Shown here in pieces: positions 35,283 to 43,601 of a DNA stretch of 64,000 bases. Source of the DNA: Tistrella mobilis KA081020-065 (GTDB lineage: Bacteria; Pseudomonadota; Alphaproteobacteria; Tistrellales; Tistrellaceae); the NCBI RefSeq assembly GCF_000264455.2, contig NC_017956.1, positions 343,501 to 407,500 of the forward strand. Direction: 5' to 3'. Numbering within the stretch: position 1 is the stretch's first letter; every line of letters starts with the position of its first letter. The notes beneath the pieces were generated by a model, which saw only the letters and a program-made list of their open reading frames with translations, was not told where the DNA came from and did no database searches. Both the position numbers and the translations under genes were made by a program.

Positions 35283-35344
35283 GTCGCGGGTGCCGTTGCG
35301 CCCGGGGCCTCCCGTCCACCAGCCGAAGGGATCCGAGGTTCATC

Positions 35345-35605
35345 GTGGCCGAGGTCATCATCTATTCGACGCCGATCTGCCCCTATTGCGCACGCGCCAA
35401 GGCGCTGCTGGAGCGGAAGGGCGTGAGCTACACCGATATCGACGTCTATGGCGACCGGTCGCTCCGTGCGGAAATGACCGAGAAGGCCGGCGGGCGTACC
35501 AGCGTGCCGCAGATCTTCATCGACGGCGCCCATGTCGGCGGCTGTGACGATCTTTATGCGCTGGAGCGTGCCGGCAAACTGGATCCGATGCTGGGGGCGG
35601 CGTGA
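35345..35605 (+). CDS. grxC: Glutaredoxin 3
   Basis: Dithiol glutaredoxin of 86 residues with the active site CPYC (IYSTPICPYCARAKALL) and the glutathione-binding TSVPQIFIDGAHVGGCDDL. It reduces protein disulfides and mixed disulfides with glutathione in the cytoplasm. The start is GTG at 35345, eight or so bases after GAGG; no ATG in frame fits. The stop overlaps the nitrilase-family start (GTGA). Confidence 0.94.
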   Translation: MAEVIIYSTPICPYCARAKALLERKGVSYTDIDVYGDRSLRAEMTEKAGGRTSVPQIFIDGAHVGGCDDLYALERAGKLDPMLGAA

Positions 35606-36432
35606 TCACCCGCGTCGCCTGCATCCAGACCACCGCAACGCCCGATATGGCGGCGGGGCTCGACCGGATCGCCGGTTTCGTCGCTGATGCGGCGGGGCAG
35701 GGCGCCCGGCTGGTGATGCTGCCCGAGATGTCGGCAATGCTGGCCCCCGGCCCCGAGCAACGCACGGCTGCCCTGGCGGAAGCGGAGCATCCGGCGGTGG
35801 CGGCCTTTGCGCGCATGGCGCGGGAGGCGGGGATCTGGCTGCATTGCGGATCGATCGCGGTCGGCGCACCGGCCGCAGGCGATGAGCGGCTCGCCAACCG
35901 GACGCTGGTCTTCGACCAGAACGGGGTGATCGTTGCCCGTTATGACAAGATCCACCTCTTCGATGTCGGCGATCTGGCCGACGGCCAGAGCTATCGCGAA
36001 AGCGACCGCTACCGTCCGGGCGATCAGGCCAGGGTGATCGACACCCCCGCCGGCCGGATGGGGCTCAGCATCTGCTACGACCTGCGCTTTCCCCATCTCT
36101 ATCAGGCGCTGGCCGATGCCGGGGCAAGCGTGCTCGCCATTCCTGCCGCCTTCACCGTGCCGACCGGCCGGGCCCATTGGCATGCGCTGATGCGGGCACG
36201 GGCGATCGAGACCGGCTGCTGGGTGATGGCCCCTGCCCAGGCCGGCGAGCATTATCCCGGCCGTCGCACCTATGGCCACAGCCTGATCGTCTCGCCCTGG
36301 GGCGAGGTGGTGGCAGAGGCCGATGGGGAGAGCGAAGGCGTGATCCTGGCCGATCTGGACACCGATGCGGTGACGGCGGCGCGGAGCAAAGTGCCCTCGC
36401 TTGCCAACCGGCGCAGCTTCACCGGCCCCTGA
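35602..36432 (+). CDS. Carbon-nitrogen hydrolase, probable deaminated glutathione amidase (Nit1-like)
   Basis: Nitrilase-superfamily amidase of 276 residues. The catalytic triad is present as Glu42 (LPEMSA), Lys116 (RYDKIHLFD) and Cys158 (SICYDLRFP). The sequence around RYDKIHLFDVGDL and SLIVSPWGEVVAEADGE fits the Nit1 group, which destroys deaminated glutathione formed by transaminases. Overlap with grxC supports a glutathione-related job. The start is GTG at 35602, inside the grxC stop. Omega-amidase (Nit2) activity is the main alternative. Confidence 0.87.
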   Translation: MITRVACIQTTATPDMAAGLDRIAGFVADAAGQGARLVMLPEMSAMLAPGPEQRTAALAEAEHPAVAAFARMAREAGIWLHCGSIAVGAPAAGDERLANRTLVFDQNGVIVARYDKIHLFDVGDLADGQSYRESDRYRPGDQARVIDTPAGRMGLSICYDLRFPHLYQALADAGASVLAIPAAFTVPTGRAHWHALMRARAIETGCWVMAPAQAGEHYPGRRTYGHSLIVSPWGEVVAEADGESEGVILADLDTDAVTAARSKVPSLANRRSFTGP

Positions 36433-36456
36433 CCCGGGGCCGGCGTCAGCGGGTGG

Positions 36457-37158
36457 TCAGGCGGCGAGCATCGCCGCCAGCACTGGCGCCATCAGCACGT
36501 TGAACAACCCTGCCAGCACCATCACCAGACCCGCGATCGAGCCTTCCTCGGTGCCGATCTGATGCGCCTTGGCGACACCTGCGCCATGGGCGCCCATGCC
36601 GAACAGCGCGCCGCGGGCGAGGCTGGAGCGGAGCGGCAGCCAGGTGAGCATGATCTCGCCGATGGCGGCACCACAGACGCCGGTCAGGATCACGAAGACT
36701 GCCGTCAGATCGGGCAGGCCGCCGATATCGTCGGACACCGCCATGGCGAAGGGCATGGTCACCGAGCGCGGCATCAGGCTGCGCGCCAGCTGGTCCGACA
36801 GGCCCAGCAGATGGGCCATGCCCCAGGCGCTGGCCATGGCGATCCCACTGCCGATGACCACGCCCAGCGTCAGGATCGGCCAGTAGCGGCGGATCATCGC
36901 CCGCCGTTCCCAGATCGGCAGGGCGAAGGCCACGGTGGCAGGGCCGACCATGATCGTCAGCCAGTGGCTGCCGCGGTTGTAGTCGCCATATCCCGCCTGC
37001 ATGATGGTGGCGAGCAGGATCAGCAGGGCGGGGGTGACCAGCAGTGGCGAACTCCACCAGCGCGGCCGGATGCGGTTCAGGGCGCGGGCGCCGATATAGA
37101 AGGCGATGGTGGCGGCCGGCCAGAAGAGCAGGGTCGCCGGATCCTCAGGCAGGGTCAT
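36457..37158 (-). CDS. lrgB: LrgB/CidB family membrane protein
   Basis: Polytopic membrane protein of 233 residues, partner of the LrgA-like protein encoded just before it. Typical stretches are SVTMPFAMAVSDDIGGLPDLTAVFVILTGVCGA and the C-terminal GAHGAGVAKAHQIGTEEGSIAGLVM. The family controls murein hydrolase export or holin-like activity in Gram-positives, and in plants a homologue carries glycolate and glycerate. It overlaps the lrgA gene by 14 bases. Confidence 0.9.
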   Translation of the reverse strand: MTLPEDPATLLFWPAATIAFYIGARALNRIRPRWWSSPLLVTPALLILLATIMQAGYGDYNRGSHWLTIMVGPATVAFALPIWERRAMIRRYWPILTLGVVIGSGIAMASAWGMAHLLGLSDQLARSLMPRSVTMPFAMAVSDDIGGLPDLTAVFVILTGVCGAAIGEIMLTWLPLRSSLARGALFGMGAHGAGVAKAHQIGTEEGSIAGLVMVLAGLFNVLMAPVLAAMLAA

Positions 37159-37552
37159 GGCGCGTCCTCAGGCGGAAGAAGAGTTCGACGGTCAGCGCCG
37201 TCGACACCATCACCATCAGCGTGCCGGTCATGATCACGGCCAGCAGCTTCAGGCCCAGCGTGCCCAGGAACTCGTGATGGTCGAGCACGGCCATCACCGC
37301 GGGCACGAAGAACAGCAGCATCTCGGCCAGCAGCCATTTCGCGCCCCGGCCCAGGCTGTCGGGCCGGATGCAATGGGTGGCGAGCAGGACCAGCACCGCG
37401 GCCATGCCCAGGATGCCGCCCGGCACCGGCAGCGCCAGTTGGCGCACCGCAGTCTCGCCCACGGCCCAGAAACCGGCCAGCAGCGTGATCTGCACCAGGC
37501 GGTTGCGGTGGAGCGTGTGACGGATGGCGGCGGCGAGACGCTGGCGGCGCAT
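37145..37552 (-). CDS. lrgA: LrgA/CidA family holin-like membrane protein
   Basis: Small membrane protein of 135 residues with four hydrophobic helices and the family signature ALPVPGGILGMAAVLVLL followed by GAKWLLAEMLLFFVPAVMAVLDH. The ATG at 37552 follows GGAGGG; an earlier Met at 37597 lies in the promoter region. It is co-transcribed with lrgB and divergent from a LysR gene. The pair may act as an anti-holin/holin-like unit or as a small organic-acid carrier. Confidence 0.9.
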   Translation of the reverse strand: MRRQRLAAAIRHTLHRNRLVQITLLAGFWAVGETAVRQLALPVPGGILGMAAVLVLLATHCIRPDSLGRGAKWLLAEMLLFFVPAVMAVLDHHEFLGTLGLKLLAVIMTGTLMVMVSTALTVELFFRLRTRHDPA

Positions 37553-37623
37553 GGGACGGACCCTCCATGGGTTTACGAGGGACAGTCTATGTTGCATTGC
37601 GGCATGGCGAAAATGAATTGATT

Positions 37624-37638
37624 GCATCTTAAGGATGC
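37624..37638. promoter_or_regulatory. Inverted repeat between lrgA and the LysR gene (LysR-type box)
   Basis: GCATC-TTAAG-GATGC is a perfect dyad within TTGCATCTTAAGGATGCG, 16 bases before the LysR start and 72 bases before the lrgA start. Size and place fit autoregulation and control of a divergent target by a LysR-type protein. Confidence 0.55.
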
Positions 37639-37653
37639 GTATAAGGAATGCCC

Positions 37654-38538
37654 ATGGAACTGCGCACACTCAGAGCATTCGTCGAGGTGGTCCGCCAGGG
37701 AGGGTTCTCCCAGGCGGCCAAGGTCGTGAACACCACCCAGCCGACCATCAGCAAGGCGGTCAGGCAGCTGGAGGACGATCTGGGCACGCCGCTGCTCGAC
37801 CGGGTCGGCCATCGCAGCGAGCTGACCGAGGCCGGGCGGATCGTCTATCGCCGGGCGCTGTCGATGCTGGCCGAACGCGACGACATGATCGCCGAACTGG
37901 ATGAACTCCGCGGGCTGAAGCGCGGCACGCTCCGTCTGGGCCTGCCGCCGCTCGGCTCCGCCACGCTGTTCGCGCCGCTCTTCGCAATCTTCCGCAGCCG
38001 TTATCCGGGCATCGATATCGGGCTTGTGGAGCATGGCAGCAAGCGGCTGGAAGAGGTGCTGCTGGCGGGTGAGGTCGACATGGCGGCGTCCCTGCTGCCG
38101 GTCTCGGAAGAATTCGACTGGCAGGCCATCCGCGCCGAACCCCTGACGGCGTTGCTGGCCCTCGACCATCCGCTGGCGGATGCGCCGAAGATTGATCTGC
38201 CGATGCTGGCCGAGCACCCGCTGATCCTCTTCGAAAGCGGCTTCGCGCTGAACAAGATCATCCTGGATGGCTGCCGTCGCCACGGCTTCCGCCCCAATAT
38301 CGCCGCGCGCAGCGGCCAGATCGATTTCATCGTCGAACTGGCGGCGGCCGGCCTCGGCATCGCCTTCCTGCCGCGGATGATCGCCGAGCAGCGCCGTCAT
38401 GCGGCGGTGCGTCTGGTGCCGCTCGACGATCCGGAAGCGCAGTGGCACATGGCCCTGATCTGGCGCCGTGGCGGCTATCTCTCCCATGCGGCGCGGGCCT
38501 GGCTGGCACTGACCCGCGAGGTTCACGGTCACGGCTGA
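37654..38538 (+). CDS. LysR family transcriptional regulator, probably of lrgAB (CidR-like)
   Basis: Regulator of 294 residues. The N-terminal winged helix is ELRTLRAFVEVVRQGGFSQAAKVVNTTQPTISKAVRQLE, and the co-inducer domain from ~90 includes GTLRLGLPPLGSATLFAPLFAIFRSRYPGIDI and ARSGQIDFIVELAAAGLGIAFLPRMI. It is divergent from lrgAB, the usual layout for CidR-type control. I chose the second ATG (37654), six bases after AAGGA; the first, at 37648, touches the ribosome binding site. Confidence 0.9.
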   Translation: MELRTLRAFVEVVRQGGFSQAAKVVNTTQPTISKAVRQLEDDLGTPLLDRVGHRSELTEAGRIVYRRALSMLAERDDMIAELDELRGLKRGTLRLGLPPLGSATLFAPLFAIFRSRYPGIDIGLVEHGSKRLEEVLLAGEVDMAASLLPVSEEFDWQAIRAEPLTALLALDHPLADAPKIDLPMLAEHPLILFESGFALNKIILDGCRRHGFRPNIAARSGQIDFIVELAAAGLGIAFLPRMIAEQRRHAAVRLVPLDDPEAQWHMALIWRRGGYLSHAARAWLALTREVHGHG

Positions 38539-38664
38539 CCACATGCCGACCGGGCATGGGTCGTATTCGAACAATTCATTTTAAACCGAACTTGCTGCGG
38601 CGCACTGTGAACGGCCCGGGTGCAGGCGACAAGCCGCCCCAGACCCACAGGAAGACCAAAGCCT

Positions 38665-39858
38665 ATGGCCCGCCGCCTGTCCCTGCCGCTGCCCCTGATC
38701 GCGCTGGCGATCGCGTCCTTCGGCATCGGCACCACCGAATTCGTCATTATGGGCCTGCTGCCCGATGTCGCCCGTGATCTTGGGGTCGACATTCCGGCTG
38801 CCGGGCTGCTGGTGACCGGCTATGCCCTGGGCGTGACCTTCGGGGCGCCGGTGCTGGCGATCTCGACCGCGCGGCTGGAGCGACGCACGGCGCTGCTGCT
38901 GCTGATCGGTATCTTCATCCTGGGCAATCTGCTCTGCGCCATCGCGCCCGATTATGCGCTGCTGATGGCGGCGCGGGTGGTGACGGCCTTCTGCCATGGC
39001 GCCTTCTTCGGTCTCGGCGCCGTGGTCGCGGCCCAGGTGGTGGCACCCGAGAAGCGGGCCCAGGCGATCGCGATCATGTTCTCGGGCCTGACCCTCGCCA
39101 ATGTCCTGGGCGTGCCTTTCGGTACGGCGCTGGGCCAGGCGCTGGGGTGGCGGGCGACCTTCTGGGCGGTGGTGGTGATCGGCGTCGTCGCGGCCGCCGG
39201 CCTCTGGGCCTGGCTGCCGCGGGGGCTGCGCATCGGCTCGGCCGGTTTCCTGGGAGAACTTCGCAGTCTGGGGCGCACCCAGGTGCTGCTGGCGATGGCG
39301 ATCAGCGTGCTTGCCTCCGCCAGCCTGTTCAGCGTCTTCACTTATATCGTCCCCATGCTCCAGGACGTGACCGGCATCGCGCCGGGCCGGGTCACTATCG
39401 TCCTGCTGCTGCTGGGCGTGGGGCTGACGATCGGCAATCTGATCGGCGGCAGGCTGGGCGACTGGCGGCTGATGCCGGCGGTGATCGGCCTCTTCGCCGC
39501 TGTGATGGCGGTGCTCGGCACCTTCACCATCGGCGTCCATGCCGTCGTGCCGGCCGTGATCTGCGTCATTCTGTGGGGGGCGGTGGCCTTTGCGCTGGTT
39601 TCGCCGCTGCAGATGCGGGTGGTGAACGAGGCGCGCGGCGCCCCCAACCTGGCCTCCACCCTCAACCAGGGCGCCTTCAATCTGGGCAATGCCATCGGCG
39701 CCTGGGCCGGTGGCGTCGCCATCACCCATGGCCTGCCCTATGCCCAGATCCCCTGGATCGGGGTGGGTCTGGCTGCGGCCGGCATGGGGCTCGCGGCGGT
39801 GTCGCACCGCCTGGACCGTATGCCGCTCTTGCCTGAAGACCCCGCTCGTGCCATCTAA
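38665..39858 (+). CDS. MFS transporter, DHA1 family drug/sugar efflux type
   Basis: Twelve-helix major facilitator of 397 residues. The DHA1 opening LIALAIASFGIGTTEFVIMGLLPDVARDLGV is close to AraJ/YdhP-like proton-driven exporters, and the conserved loop ARVVTAFCHGAFFGLGAVVAAQVV follows. The ATG at 38665 is preceded by CAGGAAG; an in-frame upstream start at 38620 would add 15 hydrophilic residues. It follows the LysR gene by 126 bases and may belong to the same regulated cassette. Confidence 0.9.
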   Translation: MARRLSLPLPLIALAIASFGIGTTEFVIMGLLPDVARDLGVDIPAAGLLVTGYALGVTFGAPVLAISTARLERRTALLLLIGIFILGNLLCAIAPDYALLMAARVVTAFCHGAFFGLGAVVAAQVVAPEKRAQAIAIMFSGLTLANVLGVPFGTALGQALGWRATFWAVVVIGVVAAAGLWAWLPRGLRIGSAGFLGELRSLGRTQVLLAMAISVLASASLFSVFTYIVPMLQDVTGIAPGRVTIVLLLLGVGLTIGNLIGGRLGDWRLMPAVIGLFAAVMAVLGTFTIGVHAVVPAVICVILWGAVAFALVSPLQMRVVNEARGAPNLASTLNQGAFNLGNAIGAWAGGVAITHGLPYAQIPWIGVGLAAAGMGLAAVSHRLDRMPLLPEDPARAI

Positions 39859-39914
39859 ATCGCAAATACCCTGCAATCTGCGGGGCGGAGAGAGCGGGAG
39901 AGCGGATCGGCGGC

Positions 39915-40409
39915 ATGATCGTCTTCGACCTGAGATGCAGCGCGGGCCATCGTTTCGAGGCCTGGTTCAGGGACAGCGACACCTTCACGGCCCAGGCCGC
40001 GGCGGGCGAAGTCGGCTGCCCGGTCTGCGGTGATCAGAAGGTCGAGAAGGCATTGATGGCCCCCCGGCTCAATCTGCGCTCCCACGCCCGCGACGAGGCC
40101 GCGCCGGCGCCGACGGCTGCGGCAGAGGTGCCGCCGGCACAGCCGCCCGCCCCGGCCGATCCGGCCGCCGAGCGGCTGATGGCCGTTCAGGGCGAGGTGA
40201 TGAAGCGGCTGCGCGAAATCCGCCGTGAGGTGGAGGCGAATTGCGATTTCGTCGGCGACCGCTTCGCCGACGAAGCCCGCAGCATGCATCTGGGAGAGAC
40301 CCCGGCCCGCCCCATCTATGGTCAGACCACCGAGGCCGAGGCGGAAAGCCTGCGCGAGGATGGCGTGCCCTTTGCCGCGATCCCGTGGCTGCCGCGCGAA
40401 GATGGCTGA
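39915..40409 (+). CDS. DUF1178 family protein
   Basis: Protein of 164 residues matching DUF1178: MIVFDLRCSAGHRFEAWFRDSDTF, a CPVCGD cysteine pair that with the first Cys looks like a zinc ribbon, a Pro/Ala linker, and the C-terminal VGDRFADEARSMHLGE and RPIYGQTT-EAEAESL region. The function is unknown to me. In relatives, as far as I recall, it sits next to the nitrilase and glutaredoxin genes; here it is 3.5 kb away. It overlaps the next gene by eight bases. Confidence 0.88.
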   Translation: MIVFDLRCSAGHRFEAWFRDSDTFTAQAAAGEVGCPVCGDQKVEKALMAPRLNLRSHARDEAAPAPTAAAEVPPAQPPAPADPAAERLMAVQGEVMKRLREIRREVEANCDFVGDRFADEARSMHLGETPARPIYGQTTEAEAESLREDGVPFAAIPWLPREDG

Positions 40410-41574
40410 GCAGACATCGCCCGCGATGCCGGGCGAACGGTCCGCCTGGTCCCTGCTTCTTGCCGCGACCGCGCCGAACCCGGGCGCCCTGCACCTGCCG
40501 GTGGCCGGCGGAGAACAGCTGGATGAGCCCTGTTCCCGTGATTTCCTTGCGCTTGCCTTTCGGCACCGGCTGCCGGGGCTGGCGATGGCGGGACTGGCGG
40601 AGCTGGATGTCCGCCTGACGCCGTCCGCCGCTGCCGATCTGCGGACGGCGGCACTCCGCGACGCGATGATGGTCACCCGGCTGACGGCGCGAATGTTCGC
40701 CCTGCTCGATGCCTTCGCCGCGGCGGGTATTCCGGCCCGGGTGCTGAAGGGGCCACCAGTCGCGGCCCTGGCTTATGCGGGCGGCGCCGGCCTTCGCCAT
40801 CTGCGCGACATTGACCTGCTGGTCCCCGAACCGTGGTTCGAGCCGGCGCACCGGATCATCCTGGGGCAGGGGTTCCGGACCCTGCTGGATATAGGCCGGC
40901 TGACCGTGGCCGAACTGCCGCGCTTTGCGCACGAACTGCCCTATGTCGACGAGGCGGGCTGCATCGTCGAGCTCCATGCCGCCCGGTCCGCTCATGGCCG
41001 GGGCAGCGGGCAGGCCGACGGCTTCGACGGTGATGCCGGCAGCATGTTGCCGGTGACGGGGCGGGACGTGCCGGTCGATCCGCCGGCCGAGATCTTCGTG
41101 CATCTCTGCCGCCATGGCGCCTCGCATGCCTGGACGCTGCTGAAATGGCTGGCCGACATCTCGCATCTGATCGCGGCGGCGCCAGACGTGTTGGACTGGG
41201 ATGCGATCGCTGCGCGCACCCGGCGAAGTGCATCCCAACGGCATGTGGGCCTGGCGCTGGCTCTTGCCCGCGACCTGCATGGGGTGACGCCGCCCGCCGT
41301 CCTGGCAGAGTTCATCGATACCCTGCCGCCCGGGCTGGCGCAGGGACTGGCGGCCGGTCTGTCTGATCCGGGCAAGGGTGGCCCGACGCCCATACAGATG
41401 GCCCGGCTGGAGGTCGTGCTTGCCTCTGGCCTGGGCGCCAAGGCGGCGGCCATACGGGATTTCGTCTTCGCCCCCACCATTCAGGATGCCCGCGACTGGC
41501 CCCTGCCGCGCGGGCTGCTCTGGGCGGCGCGGCCGGCGCTTTATGTCCTGCGCCGGCGCCGCGCCCCGGCCTGA
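40402..41574 (+). CDS. Nucleotidyltransferase family protein (PF14907-like)
   Basis: Protein of 390 residues with the nucleotidyltransferase fold of the NTP_transf_5 group: LLDAFAAAGIPARVLKGPPVAALAY then RHLRDIDLLVPEPW, where the DID acidic pair would bind metal, and a helical C-terminal half (IFVHLCRHGASHAWTLLKWLADISHLI). Such proteins occur near polysaccharide or lasso-peptide genes, but none is present here. The ATG at 40402 overlaps the DUF1178 stop. The substrate is unknown. Confidence 0.75.
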   Translation: MAEQTSPAMPGERSAWSLLLAATAPNPGALHLPVAGGEQLDEPCSRDFLALAFRHRLPGLAMAGLAELDVRLTPSAAADLRTAALRDAMMVTRLTARMFALLDAFAAAGIPARVLKGPPVAALAYAGGAGLRHLRDIDLLVPEPWFEPAHRIILGQGFRTLLDIGRLTVAELPRFAHELPYVDEAGCIVELHAARSAHGRGSGQADGFDGDAGSMLPVTGRDVPVDPPAEIFVHLCRHGASHAWTLLKWLADISHLIAAAPDVLDWDAIAARTRRSASQRHVGLALALARDLHGVTPPAVLAEFIDTLPPGLAQGLAAGLSDPGKGGPTPIQMARLEVVLASGLGAKAAAIRDFVFAPTIQDARDWPLPRGLLWAARPALYVLRRRRAPA

Positions 41575-41579
41575 TTGGC

Positions 41580-43112
41580 TCAGGCCGGCCGTTCTTCGGC
41601 GTCAGGGATGCTGGCTTCCGGTGCGGTCGCCCGCTTCAGCCGCCGGCCCAGCACCAGCGGCAGCACCGCGACCAGGGCGGCCGCGATCCAGAGCACGATC
41701 GAGATGGTGCTCTCGAACAGGATGCCGATATCGCCGCCGCTGATGGCGAGCGCATTGCGCAGGTTGACCTCCATCACCCGGCCGAGCACGAAGCCCAGGA
41801 TAATCGGCGCCATGTCGAAGCCGGTCTTGCGTAGCAGCCAGCCGGCCATGCCGATGCCCAGCATCAGCAGTACCGAGAAGGCGGAGGCGTGGGTGGAGTA
41901 GACGCCCACGATCGACAGCACCAGAATGCCTGGAACCAGCACCCAGTTCGGCACCGTCAGCACCCGGGTGAAGATCCGGACCAGCGGCAGATTCAGCGCC
42001 AGCAGCAGGATGTTGCCGATGAAGAGCGAGGCGATCAGCCCGCCGACGATTTCCGGCCGGTCGGTCATCAGCGTCGGGCCGGGCTGGATGTTGTAGAGCA
42101 TCAGCGCCCCCAGCATCACCGCCGTCGTGCCGGATCCGGGCACGCCCAGGGTCAGCATGGGCACGAAGGCGCCACAGGAGGTGGCGTTGTTGGCGGCTTC
42201 CGGTGCCACCAGCCCGCGCGGGTCACCCTTGCCGAAACTGCCGTCGCGGTCCGAGATCCGCTTTTCGGTCATATAGGCGATGGCGCTGGAAACCGAGGCG
42301 CCGGTGCCCGGCAGCACGCCGACCACGAAACCGATGCCGCTGGAGCGCAGCGCCGTGCCGATGCCGCGACGGATGTCGGAAAGCCGCGCGGTCATCCGCC
42401 CCAGGCCGCGGATGATTTCGGTACCCGCCGCCTGCTTCTCCAGCAGGATCAGCGCTTCCGAGATCGAGAACAGGCCGATCACCAGCACGACGAATTCGAT
42501 GCCGTCGCCGAGTTCCGGCTCGCCGAAGGTGAAACGATAGGCGCCCGAGGTGGCATCCAGCCCGATGGTCGCCAGCATCAGGCCGAGCACGCAGCCGACC
42601 AGGGTCTTCACCGGCCGGGCGCCCATCATCGAGCCCAGGGTCGAGAAGGCGAAGACCATCAGCACGAAATACTCCGCCGGACCGAAGCCGGTGGCGAGAC
42701 CGGCCAGGACCGGCGCGAACAGGGCGAGGCCGGTCGCCCCGATGATGCCGCCGGTGAAGGAGGCGAGGCCGCTCAACATCAGCGCCTCGCCGGCACGGCC
42801 CTGGCGGGCCATCGGATAGCCGTCGAGCGCCGTCATCACCGCGCCGGCATCCCCCGGCACGTTGAGCAGGATCGAGGAGATCCGTCCGCCATACTCGGCC
42901 CCGCAATAGATCGCGGCGAGCAGGATCATGGTGCTCTCGGGCGGCAGACCCATGGTGTAGGCGATGGGCAGCAGCAGCGCGATGCCGTTGATCGGACCGA
43001 TCGCCGGCAGGGCGCCGATCATGGTGCCGAGAAAGCAGCCGATCAGGCCGATCAGCAGGTTCTGGAGGCTGAGCGCGACCGAGAACCCGTCCCAGAGATA
43101 ATCGAAGGACAT
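41580..43112 (-). CDS. tctA: Tripartite tricarboxylate transporter large membrane subunit TctA
   Basis: Main transport subunit of 510 residues with about twelve helices. Hallmarks are GALPAIGPINGIALLLPIAYTMGLPPEST, YGGRISSILLNVPGDAGAVMTALDGYPMA and VAPEAANNATSCGAFVPMLTLGVPGSGTTAVMLGAL. It works with TctB and the periplasmic TctC encoded upstream in the same operon. The ATG at 43112 follows a gap of 17 bases after tctB; the longer frame overlaps tctB. Substrates of the family range from citrate to other carboxylates and terephthalate, so the true one is open. Confidence 0.93.
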   Translation of the reverse strand: MSFDYLWDGFSVALSLQNLLIGLIGCFLGTMIGALPAIGPINGIALLLPIAYTMGLPPESTMILLAAIYCGAEYGGRISSILLNVPGDAGAVMTALDGYPMARQGRAGEALMLSGLASFTGGIIGATGLALFAPVLAGLATGFGPAEYFVLMVFAFSTLGSMMGARPVKTLVGCVLGLMLATIGLDATSGAYRFTFGEPELGDGIEFVVLVIGLFSISEALILLEKQAAGTEIIRGLGRMTARLSDIRRGIGTALRSSGIGFVVGVLPGTGASVSSAIAYMTEKRISDRDGSFGKGDPRGLVAPEAANNATSCGAFVPMLTLGVPGSGTTAVMLGALMLYNIQPGPTLMTDRPEIVGGLIASLFIGNILLLALNLPLVRIFTRVLTVPNWVLVPGILVLSIVGVYSTHASAFSVLLMLGIGMAGWLLRKTGFDMAPIILGFVLGRVMEVNLRNALAISGGDIGILFESTISIVLWIAAALVAVLPLVLGRRLKRATAPEASIPDAEERPA

Positions 43113-43129
43113 GGGTGATGAACTCCCCC

Positions 43130-43597
43130 TCAGCCGAAGATGGTGCCGGTCGGCAGATAGACCTCGAGTGCGGCCACGAATACAGCCCACCAGAGGGCGG
43201 CATGCAGCACGCCGCCGAAGGCCGCCCTGACCCATCCGGCGCCGAAAACGCGGGCGACGCCGGCGGTCAGGACGAAGATCGCGACCGGAAAGCCCAGCGG
43301 CTCCATCAGCAGGACGGATGCAACCGCCAGCGTCGGGATGGCCAGGGTGCGGCCGAGCAGGGCCCCTTTCGGCAGCTCCTCGGCACCTTCGGGCCGGCGC
43401 GCGAACAGCAGGGCAAGGACGGCGAGCGCGATGGCGAGGGCGACGGGGAAGACCCGCGGCCCCAGCGGATCGGAGGCGAAGGCATAGTCGATCCGCGCGC
43501 CGATCAGGCCATAGGCGATGGCGAGGAGAAAAAGGCAGGCCGCAGCGACCCTGCCGGTGGGCAGGTGGCCGCGGCCGGAACCGGTTGAGCCGCTCAT
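43130..43597 (-). CDS. tctB: Tripartite tricarboxylate transporter small membrane subunit TctB
   Basis: Small membrane subunit of 155 residues with four hydrophobic segments and the typical opening LFLLAIAYGLIGARIDYAFASDPLGPRVFPVALAIALAVLALLF. It lies between tctC (four-base gap) and tctA, the standard order. TctB is poorly conserved, so the assignment rests on hydropathy, the DPLGPRVFP segment and position. Confidence 0.88.
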   Translation of the reverse strand: MSGSTGSGRGHLPTGRVAAACLFLLAIAYGLIGARIDYAFASDPLGPRVFPVALAIALAVLALLFARRPEGAEELPKGALLGRTLAIPTLAVASVLLMEPLGFPVAIFVLTAGVARVFGAGWVRAAFGGVLHAALWWAVFVAALEVYLPTGTIFG

Positions 43598-43601
43598 GGC
43601 C

